Positions 56,150-64,000 of a stretch of 64,000 nucleotides of DNA are shown here, one piece after another. Source of the stretch: Arachis hypogaea (Eukaryota; Streptophyta; Magnoliopsida; Fabales; Fabaceae); contig NC_092046.1 in the NCBI RefSeq assembly GCF_003086295.3, positions 103,085,363-103,149,362 of the forward strand, written 5' to 3'. The notes beneath the pieces are model-generated. The model did no database searches. It saw only the letters and a list, made by a program, of their open reading frames with translations, and had not been told where the DNA came from. Numbering within the stretch: the first letter of the stretch is position 1; the number at the start of each line of letters is the position of its first letter. The translations under genes and the position numbers were made by a program.

Positions 56150-58550
56150 TGATGCGCATAAACTTGTTATGCTACGATTTAGGAAATTGCACGATCGGCA
56201 AAATTCCTTCCGGCAAGTGCACCGGTTATCGTCAAGTAAAAACTCACAATAGAGTGAGGTCGAATCCCACAAGGATTGGTTGAGTGAGCAATTCGGATTA
56301 GAAGTGTGTTCTAGTTGAGCGGAATCAAGATTTAGATGAGAATTGCGGAATGTAAAATTGGCGGGAAACGTAAATGACAAGAAATTTAAATGGCGGAATC
56401 TTAAATTGCATGAATTAAAGAGCAGAAGCTAAATTGCTGAAATTAAAAGGGAATGGGGGTGATTGCATGAATTGAGTTGCAGAATGTAAAGAGAAAGTGG
56501 AAATCAGAAATGGGGAATTCATTGGGTTATAGGAGATATTGAGATCTCCGAATCAAAACATGTTTATCTCTTCCTCAACCAATGCGTTCATTGAATTTTG
56601 CTTGGCAATCTTATATGATTGGATCCCAATCCCTTGGCTCACCAATTCTCTCTAAAAACAAACAAATTCCCAATCCCTTGGTTTAAATGTTCATAAGAAG
56701 AGATGATGCTCGATCACTGATTATACCACACAGTTTCATGAACCACAATTTGGTAGGATTACATGTCACAATATCCATCCAAACCCCAATCCAATTCACT
56801 GTGAGAAAGCTTCTCTAGCATGAATCCTCCATTCCTTTCCCAAGGTTCCGAAGGATTCCAATTATGGGTAGTTTCTTTCCCAAGACAACTACCCAATGGA
56901 ATTAGATCGAGAAGCTTTCTAACAAAATTCAAGAGAAAAGATTGAAGAAGAAGATAAACTATTATTGATTCATTGAATTACAATAGAGCTCCCTAACCCA
57001 ATGAAAGGGGGTTTAGTGAGTCATAGCTCTGAATTCAATTACAAAGATATGAAAACTAGCCAAAAATGAAAAGGTAAAAGTCCTTCCTAACTTAAATTCT
57101 ATCCTATTTATACACTTTCTATATTGAGCTTCTGTTGTGTTTCTTGGGCTTTGAGGCCTCTCCCTGCTTTCCTTTTGCCTTGGGTTTATGATCCATAATC
57201 TTGATGAGGCTGTTGATCCAAATTCTGTAACATTCATTGAGCCAACTTAGTGATAATCAAATAATGACACATGACTCAATAAATTGAAATTTCAGACTCA
57301 TCAATCCTTCAGGCCCAATCCATAAACCATGATATTCAATTGGGTTTCATACCAGAGTAAGTTTAAGTTAATGTTTGTGCTCAAATACTAACTTAAACCG
57401 CAATATTTTTGGCCCAGAAACCTTTTCCAAGAGTGGCGTTTAAGTTGCAGTTTAAGCTTAAACTGCAGCTTAAACGCCAGACACTTCCAGTGATGCCTTT
57501 TGTGGAAGCACGTTTAAGCTTCAGTTTAAGGTTAAACTGAAGCTTAAACGTGGAAATGGAAGAAGGCAGCCCTGGAGGGTAACTTAGTCGAACACGTTTA
57601 AGCTTCAGTTTAAGGTTAAACTGAAGCTTAAACGTGGAGATAGAAAAGGGAGCCCTGGAGGTCGAACACGTTTAAGCTCCAGTTTAAGGTTAAACTGGAG
57701 CTTAAACGTGGAAGCTGAGAAAGGTAGCCCTGGAGGTCGAACACGTTTAAGCTCCAGTTTAAGGTTAAACTGGAGCTTAAACGTGGAAGCTTAGAAAGGT
57801 AGCCCTGGAGGTGTCGAACACGTTTAAGCTCCAGTTTAAGGTTAAACTGGAGCTTAAACGTGGAAATGGAGAAAGCAACCCTGGAGGAGAAACTTGGTCG
57901 AACACGTTTAAGCTCCAGTTTAAGGTCAAACTGGAGCTTAAACGTGGAAATGGCTCCCTGGTGCTTTTCCCCTTTCTGGCGTTTAACCTCCAGTTTAAGG
58001 TTAAACTGGAGGTTAAACGTGGAACTGCCCCCCTTGGTGCCCTTCTCACTTCTGGCGTTTAACCTCCAGTTTAAGGTTAAACTGGAGGTTAAACGTGGAA
58101 GTGCTTCCTGATTGGAATTCTAATTCTGGCGTTTAACCTCCAGTTTAAGGTTAAACTGGAGGTTAAACTTCAATTCCAGCATTTCTTAGCCTTCATGATT
58201 CTGGCGTTTAAGCTCCAGTTTAGGCTTAAACTGGAACTTAAACTCCACATGTGATATTCAAGCTTCTTTTATTGATTTTGTTGCTTCCTTGCTTAGCCTC
58301 TTCTTCCCTGAAATCATCCAAACAATTGCATCAAAGTCTTGCAAAATTTCATGAGAAATCTTCCATTCATAGCATTCAAGTAATATAACTAAAAACTCAT
58401 GGAATTGCATCAAAATCATACTGTTTGGATGGTTCATTGCTTGTTATTCATTTAACCATTCTTGGTTACTTTAAGCTCAAGAAAATGCATAAAACAACTA
58501 AAACTAACAAAAAAATGCTAGTGAAACTAGCCTAAGATGCCTTGGCATCA
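56150..58550 (-). repeat. 5' LTR of G (2401 bp)
   Basis: Same ends as the left copy. TATA signal on the minus strand at 57104-57112. It differs from the 3' LTR by a few substitutions and short indels, and by which palindrome units it carries. Confidence 0.95.
57434..58246. repeat. Palindromic array in the G 5' LTR (11 units)
   Basis: Units at about 57436, 57510, 57594, 57668, 57743, 57822, 57905, 57979, 58056, 58126 and 58204. Compared with the 3' LTR it lacks one CTCCAG unit (that near 48029) and has one extra CCTCCAG unit (near 58126), so the total stays 11. Confidence 0.93.
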
Positions 58551-58555
58551 GATTG

Positions 58556-58735
58556 CCTTTGGATTTGGGTCGTGTTCCTCTATTTGGGCCCTTTATTGGG
58601 CTTTCCTGTCGATTTGGCCGAGCTCTTTTAAAAGAGGTTGGGTAGTCTGACCTGAAGAGGTCGGTCGCTGTGTCGCCGATCATCCCGGGTCGGATAGCTC
58701 GACCCAGGGTATGAACAGTGCCCCTGCTTGAGCTC
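58556..58735 (-). repeat. B3 3' LTR, second piece, and polypurine tract
   Basis: 58556-58717 completes the LTR begun at 46061 and ends GACCCAGGGTATGAACA. On the minus strand GAGCTCAAGCAGGGGCAC (58718-58735) abuts it and is the plus-strand primer. Confidence 0.92.
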
Positions 58736-58839
58736 GGTCTTCTTTTGAGGTTGAGTTCTTTGACTTCGGTCTGGTGAGGCCGAACTCAAGCATTTTGTCG
58801 ATTCCTTTGAAACAGCTTTTGAATGTAGAATGTTTCCTC

Positions 58840-58862
58840 TAAAAGCGCGCGCTTTTATATCG
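58840..58862 (+). promoter_or_regulatory. Palindrome and TATA-like motif of the B3 antisense gene
   Basis: The perfect palindrome TAAAAGCGCGCGCTTTTA (58840-58857) overlaps TTTATAT. Its core is identical to 24353-24368 in B1, and the downstream GCGCTTTGGGAACG is also shared. It lies upstream of the likely leader (about 58890-59134) of the plus-strand ORF. Promoter role inferred. Confidence 0.6.
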
Positions 58863-59134
58863 GCGCTTTGGGAACGTGCAAGGGTTTAATGCTTTCATTA
58901 ATTTTGTCATTAATTGCCCCGTTTCCCTTTGGCTCTTTCATTTTGATTTTGAAAACCCCAAAAACGGTTTCTCTCCTTTGCCCTTTTCGTAACTTCTTTC
59001 TCTGCTCTCTTCGCTCTCTGTTTTTCATTTTGTTCTTCTGCTTCCTTGCGTTGCGACATTGCTTGGTGATTTTCTTGGGCAGCTTTTATTCCTGCGCTTT
59101 CGTCTTTCTCCTCGAAGTTTCTCATCGTCTCCAG

Positions 59135-59666
59135 GTTAGTCCCGTTTCATATATTCTTCTTGTTTTGCTTTGATTTTGACCCTTTCTTTAGAGAAAGTGA
59201 TCTTTTGTTTTGTTATGCCGTATTGTTGTGCGTTCTGGGAGTTTCTTCATTTTCTGCATGGTCCTTTTTGCCTTTGCTTAATGCTTTTAGGGTTTTTCAT
59301 GTTCTTTGTTGTTTTCGTTCTGATGCCATTTATCCAGAAAAAACCCGTACCTGTTTCTTGCTTTTATTTGACGATTGCTTTGCCTGATTCTGAAAAAGTT
59401 CGCACCTTTGATGGTTTTTTTTTGGCGTACTTGATTTTGGGAATGCTTTTGCTGATAGATTGTGATGACTTTTTCTTTTGACACTACTTGCTGTTTAAAG
59501 TCTTTTTCTAGTTTGAAAAATGTTGGGGTGGGAGCTGTAGATTTTCCTGGAAACCTTGCTTTGTTACTGCCTCCAAAGGATGTGTGTTCGCCTGCATCGT
59601 ATTGAGTTGTTTTCTTCCCTTGTCCTAGATGTTTTTAGTAATCCCATCTTCTTTTCTTACTTGTAG
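59135..59666 (+). other. Putative 5'UTR intron of the B3 antisense gene
   Basis: Donor TCTCCAG|GTTAGT (59134/59135) and acceptor CTTACTTGTAG|GATTAG (59666), T-rich between, 14 bp before the ATG. B1 has matching signals in the same place. Open frames inside (Phe/Leu-rich) look like by-products of T-richness. Confidence 0.65.
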
Positions 59667-59680
59667 GATTAGTTGGCCTC

Positions 59681-61591
59681 ATGTCTTCTCGCAATAACAT
59701 TGTAGTGATGTCTTCCAGAGTTCCCGAGGGGATGTTCGATTGGCTGGACTCCCTTGTTTTGTTGTGTGTTTCTATTGTGGATGCTGATTTTTGCACAGAG
59801 CTGAGGAAGTGCCATAGGATTTGTGATAACCGTGCCCGCGAGAGTGATTACGAGCTTGTTGCTCCTGATTCCGATGAGAGAGTTTGTTTTCCGACTTCCG
59901 TCGAGGGGGAGGGTCCCTCTTTTTATGCTTATGAATACTTCTTCAGCCAATTAAATGTTACTTTCCCTTTTACTGCTTTTGAAACTGACTTGTTGTGGTC
60001 CTGCAATATTGCTCCGTCCCAGCTTCCTCCCAACTCCTGGGGTTTTATCAAAATATTTCAGCTTCTTTGTCAGGAGTTGGACATAACACCTTCTGAAACT
60101 CTTTTCCTTTATCTTTTTGTCTCGGCCAAACCTGGAGGTTCCTCCAAAAAGAAAGCTTTCTGGGTTTCGTTTAGGTCGGCCCAGGGGCATAAAGTTTTTG
60201 CCATGTATGATGAGTCGTTTAAGGATTTTAAGAACTATTTCTTCCGAGTCCGTGCCGTTGAGGGGTTTTGCCCCTTTTTTCTTGATGAGAATGATGAGCC
60301 TGCTTTTCCTCTGGAGTGGCAAAAGAATGTAAGAGTGCCACATTACACATGGGAAATGCTTAGTGAGGTTGAGCGGGCTTTTGTAGTTGTTCTTGAAGAT
60401 TTGTGGGGGAAGCCTCCCCACTTGGACACGAAGAGATTTTTGAGTGATCCATCTTTGGTTCAGGCTGCTTTGGGTACTGTCTGATTTGTTTTTATACTTG
60501 CTCCCGAGCTTTGCTTCTCCTGTGTTGTAACTTGTCTTTGATTTTTGTGTTTTTCAGAGATGTCGAAGAATAATGATTCCATGAGGGCCTATAAGAAGGC
60601 GAAGAAGGCGACCGCTGCTTTAAACATCTCGGCCAAGGCGGCCGGAGAGGGATCTTCTCAGCCTCCAGTTAAACCTTCTATATCGAGTTCTCCCAGGCCG
60701 AGGAAAGCAATTCCTATTCCTCGGGTCCGTCTGGCCGATCCTCCACAATCCTCTGTCGCAACTTCCGGTGCCCCTCCTAGTAAAAAGCAAAAAACAATTG
60801 AACCTTTCAACCTTGATGCTCCTGACTTTGATGCGGTTGAGTTTGTAGATCAACAAATCGGCCCTTATGGTGTTCTTCCTATGGACGACGTGTCGCTTCT
60901 TCATCATTTTGATTATATCACCCGGGGTGGTATCAAGTTGGCACACATGGGGGCGGCCCTATATCGAACTGCTCAAAGTCTTCCTCTCCATGCCACTAAA
61001 GCTTTTATGGAGGAGGCCAAGTAGGAGTTTGATCGGATGAAGGGATTGAAGGAGGAACTTGAAGTGAGGGTGGCCAAGTTGGAGAAAGACTTGGAGAATG
61101 AAAAGGCTAGCTCTACTTCTCTGGCTGGTTCTCTGAGACTGGCCGAGGACACGGCTATGCGGCATAAGGATAGTTATTTGACGTCTTACCGGGAGGTGGT
61201 GCGTCTGAGAGAAGAGTTGGAGAATGCCCGGGCTAATTATTCCGAACTCCAAGGTCATCTTGTTGGCAGTGTAACTGCTGCCTATGAGAACCTGAGGGAA
61301 CAAGTTCGGGTTATTGCTCCCGAGGCCGACCTGACCCTCTTTAGCTTGGAGAACGTTGTCAGGGATGGCAAGGTTGTCCCTGATGACGAGGATGAGGATG
61401 ATGTCGATCCTCCCCCTGTAGCCTCTACCAAGGTGTCGATTTCTGCTGTCCCTGCCGAGGTTGGTCCTTCCGCTTCTGACCCCGACTGCCAGATCTTGAA
61501 CCGGGATGACGGTACTGTAGATGTCGTTCCTCTCCAGACTCGGCCTCCGTCTCCTCAGCCTGATGCTGCTAAAAAATCTTCTGACCCTTAG
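59681..61591 (+). CDS. B3 antisense ORF, gypsy-type transposon protein, with intron and internal TAG
   Basis: Opposite to the element's gag-pol. Exon 1 (ATG 59681 to 60473) reads MSSRNNIVVMSSRVPEGMFD and then the gypsy-type transposon domain (FFSQLNVTFPFTAFETDLL, APSQLPPNSWGFIKIFQLL). Intron 60474-60557 (84 bp) contains an in-frame TGA, so splicing is required. Exon 2 continues with MSKNNDSMRAYKKAKKATAA, a Ser/Pro-rich basic linker and a conserved KKQKTIEPFNLDAPDFDAVE segment to TAG at 61022-61024. The same frame then stays open to 61591 as a coiled coil (MKGLKEELEVRVAKLEKDL) and an acidic tail ending KKSSDP. Over 60 percent of residues appear to match B1. Nuclear or DNA-binding roles have been proposed for such ORFs but none is shown here. 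Confidence 0.87.
60474..60557 (+). other. Coding intron of the B3 antisense ORF
   Basis: CTTTGG|GTACTG ... TGTTTTTCAG|AGATG. It joins G with AG to make a Glu codon, the same phase and place as the B1 intron. Confidence 0.8.
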
Positions 61592-61959
61592 TTTTAATCT
61601 TTATTCTGGATATGTAGTTGGCCCGGCTTGTGGGCTTTTTTAAACTCTTTATGTTTTGTTAATTGCTGACACTTTCCCGTTGCTTGCCCAGCAACTTTTG
61701 TTTTTTATGAAAAACAAATGGTAGCATGCTTTAGCTTTTTTGAGATAGGTTTTGGTGGCCTCTGAGGCTTTTATAACCTTGTGGATGATATCGTGCTTTT
61801 GTGCTTGAATTGGTATCTCTTTTGGATTGCTTTGTACTTTGTATCTTGAATCCTTTGTGCTTGTGACTAGGTAGGTCTAACTTGATTTTTGGTTTGTTCT
61901 CGCTTCGGTTTGTATTTCTGATGATTTGTAACAGATTTCTTCAAGTTAGTCCTCCGAGT
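61592..61959 (-). other. B3 spacer between antisense ORF and tandem array
   Basis: No gene seen. It begins right after the antisense stop and includes GCCCGGCTTGTGGGC and a T-rich stretch; similar to 21126-21463 in B1. Likely the 3' untranslated region of the antisense gene. Confidence 0.6.
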
Positions 61960-62720
61960 TGTTTTCGCAGTCCTTTTCTAAGTTATCTTTGTAATCCTCT
62001 TTCTTGGATCTTTGTCCGATCTCTTTCAGGGATTACTTTTATAACTTTTTAGTTGTAGGAGTCCGACTTGGTTATATTGGTCTCCTTTAAGTTATTTGTA
62101 GTCCTCTTTCTTGGATCTTTGTCAGATCTCTTTCAGGGACTACGTTGATAACTTTTTAGTTGTGGGAGTCCGACTTCGTTATATCGGTCTCCTTTAAGTT
62201 ATTTGTAGTCCTCTTTCTTGGATCTTTGTCAGATCTCTTTCAGGGACTACGTTGATAACTTTTTAGTTGTGGGAGTCCGACTTGGTTATATCGGTCTCCT
62301 TTAAGTTATTTGTAGTCCTCTTTCTTAGATCTTTGTCAGATCTCTTTCAGGGACTACGTTGATAACTTTTTAGTTGTAGGAGTCCGACTTGGTTATATCG
62401 GTCTCCTTTAAGTTATTTGTAGTCCTCTTTCTTGGATCTTTGTCAGATCTCTTTCAGGGACTACGTTGATAACTTTTTAAGTAGTAGGAGTCCGACTTGG
62501 TTATATCGTCTCCTTTAAGTTATTTGTAGTCCTCTTTCTTGATCTTTGTCAATCTCTTTCAGGACTACGTTGATAACTTCTCATTTTGGCTGACTTTGTC
62601 ATGTCGAGCCCTTCTAAGTTAAAGTAATCCTCTTTAATAGGTTGGCCAGACCTCTTTCCAGGGTTTACTTATAACTTGGGTTGACTTGTCCGACTTCTCA
62701 TGTCGGCCAGTCTTTAAGTT
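61960..62720. repeat. 107-bp tandem array in B3
   Basis: GTCCGACTTGGTTATAT-type words recur at 62061, 62168, 62275, 62382 and 62490 (107-108 bp apart), with diverged units on both sides. Sequence such as TCCTCTTTCTTGGATCTTTG is the inverse of the B1 105-bp unit, so the array is a family character. Confidence 0.92.
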
Positions 62721-63123
62721 ATTATTTAGCATTCCGCAAGACTCGTCAGGTTCTTTTTTTGGATCGCTTTCGATAATTCTTACATTATTCTGTGTTCATC
62801 TTTGCCATCTGTAGAAAGTGGTTGTCATTTCTAGATCGTCCTTTGGGTGAATCGCGTTTTCACCTTTATCGGACGGTTGTCTTTATCGTTATCGTGCAGT
62901 GAAATTATTTTTCACTTTCTACCGATCTGTTGCTTTATAATCGGATGATGAATACTTCAGATTAATGCGTCTTGAAATCTTTGTAGAATATCTAAAATAT
63001 ATTTTATTTAAAGGAAGAGTGCAAGTATATACATATGAGATTGTCTGAGTCTCAACTTGGTGCCTCATTAAAAAACCTTTTCAGGAAAAAGAGTGCATCC
63101 AATGATGAGATCTTTTATCTTTT
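62721..63123 (-). other. B3 post-integrase spacer
   Basis: No gene. Matches the B1 spacer 19893-20294 in inverse orientation (TGGTGCCTCATTAAAAAACC, TTTTCAGGAAAAAGAGTGC). Confidence 0.65.
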
Positions 63124-64000
63124 CTAACTGTAGTACCTTCTGAGGTTGCAGGCGTGCCATGACCTGGGAAGCTCTCGTCCATCGAGTTCAGACAGTCTGT
63201 AGTAGCCCTTTCCAAGTACTTCTACAATTCGGTAAGGCCCTTTCCAGTTCGCTGCCAGCTTTCCCTCTCCTGGTCGAGTTGTTCCGATGTCATTTCGGAT
63301 TAGTATGAGATCATTTTCTGTGAAATTTCTTGGCACTACCTTTTGATTATATCTGGAAGCCATTCGGCGTTTTAGAGCTTCTTCCCTGATCCGAGCTCTT
63401 TCTTGGATTTTGAGTAGCAAGTCGAGCTCTTCTCTCTGAAGTTGGAAGTTTGCGTCCTCATTATAGTGAACTACTCTGGGCGACCCTTCTTCAATCTCTA
63501 TTGGAATCATCGCCTCCGTTCCGTATGCTAATCGAAAGGGGGATTCCTTCGTGGTGGAATGTGGCGTTGTTCGATATGCCCACAGGACCTGTGGGAGCTC
63601 TTCTGCCCAGGCTCCCTTTGCATCTTGTAATCTCCGTTTTAATCCAGCCAGTATGACTTTGTTGGCAGCTTCGGCCTGCCCATTGGCTTGTGGATGTTCG
63701 ACGGAGTGTACTGGTGCTTTATACCCAAGTCGGCTACTAGTTTTCTGAAGCCTGTATCTGTGAATTGGGTGCCATTGTCTGTGGTTATTGAATATGGAAC
63801 CCCGAACCTTGTGACAATGTTCCGATATAAGAACTTCTGGCTTCTTTGAGCGGTGGCATTGGCTAGGGGCTCTGCCTTGATCCACTTTGTAAAGTAATCT
63901 ACTCCCACTATGAGAAATTTAACTTGTCCTGATCCCTGTGGGAAGGGGCCGAGAAGATCGAGTCCCCATTTTGCAAACGGCCAAGGCGAAGTCACGCTGA
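63124..64000 (-). pseudogene. B3 integrase, C-terminal two thirds, one frameshift
   Basis: From the right edge: PWPFAKWGLDLLGPF with the first catalytic Asp, then TTDNGTQF with the second. A 1-base loss near 63710-63720 shifts frame between the second Asp and the catalytic Glu (GQAEAANK). The rest is intact: WAYRTTPHSTTKESPF, ENDLILIRNDIG, and the chromatin-side C-terminus ending SWHACNLRRYYS at 63124. The zinc domain and RT are off the window. One shift aside, it is better preserved than the B1 integrase. Confidence 0.9.

Larger units (their letters stand above)
46440..58550 (-). mobile_element. G: complete, young Athila-like retrotransposon (12.1 kb)
   Basis: Near-identical LTRs (46440-48842 and 56150-58550), a perfect 5-bp target duplication GATTG (46435-46439 and 58551-58555), an intact primer site, a complete pol and one 1-bp shift in gag. 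Outside the palindrome array I count only about ten differences between the LTRs, so insertion was recent. It is the innermost and youngest layer of the nest. Athila/Calypso affinity is inferred from Gag and protease (DLGAS) wording and tRNA-Asp priming. Arachis elements of that group such as FIDEL are plausible relatives, unverified. No env-like ORF is seen. Confidence 0.95.
58551..64000 (-). mobile_element. B3: Tat-like retrotransposon, 3' half
   Basis: Minus-strand element. From left: the end of its 3' LTR, a purine-rich primer tract, an antisense gene (here on the plus strand), a 107-bp tandem array, and integrase to the window edge. It mirrors B1. RT, gag and the 5' LTR should follow right of 64000. 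Confidence 0.93.

Overview
The window is repeat-dense plant nuclear DNA made almost entirely of nested Ty3/gypsy-type LTR retrotransposons. I see no ordinary host gene, tRNA or rRNA. The spliceosomal-type introns, tRNA-Asp-type primer binding sites, LTRs with 5-bp target duplications and alternating ACGCGTGCGCGT blocks point to a legume. The style is most like Arachis (peanut), but that genus call is from memory of family style and is unverified.

Left part (1-15170, resuming 25058-25620). The oldest layer, called H1 here, is a sense-strand element with a decayed gag-protease (5523-7870) and, after a long spacer, a separate ORF of the 'putative plant transposon protein' type (14861-15170 plus 25058-25620). 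It has no reverse transcriptase in between. H1 is interrupted by a minus-strand LTR element (LTR 4026-5522, called L1), which itself carries a Tat-like element A (1-3915). It is also interrupted by a 5-kb TGTAACGACCC element J1 (8235-13252, TSD CGCAC) and by a complete Tat-like element B1 (15171-25052, 540-bp LTRs).

Middle and right part. From 25621 rightward, partial elements open inside one another: L2 element (LTR 25621-27052, minus), L3 element (LTR 29373-31096, plus, carrying J2 at 31315-36632, TSD TTACA), B2 (36883-41748, plus, carrying a solo LTR at 38294-40221, TSD ACAAC), F (41749-46060, plus) and B3 (from 46061, minus). Inside B3's LTR sits G, a young complete 12.1-kb element (46440-58550, minus, TSD GATTG). 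The missing halves of the outer elements should lie beyond base 64000.

How the pieces work. G encodes Gag, aspartic protease, RT, RNase H and integrase in one polyprotein frame broken by a single 1-bp shift. The A/B family encodes Gag-Pol and also an antisense gene between integrase and the 3' LTR. Two copies of that gene (B1, B3) share a promoter-proximal palindrome, a 5'UTR intron, a coding intron and an in-frame TAG. The LTRs of the F/G/solo group and of the L group carry family-specific palindromic repeat blocks in U3, and hairpins at the LTR tip. Disabling changes in the older copies are often CGA-to-TGA, as expected from methylated-cytosine decay.
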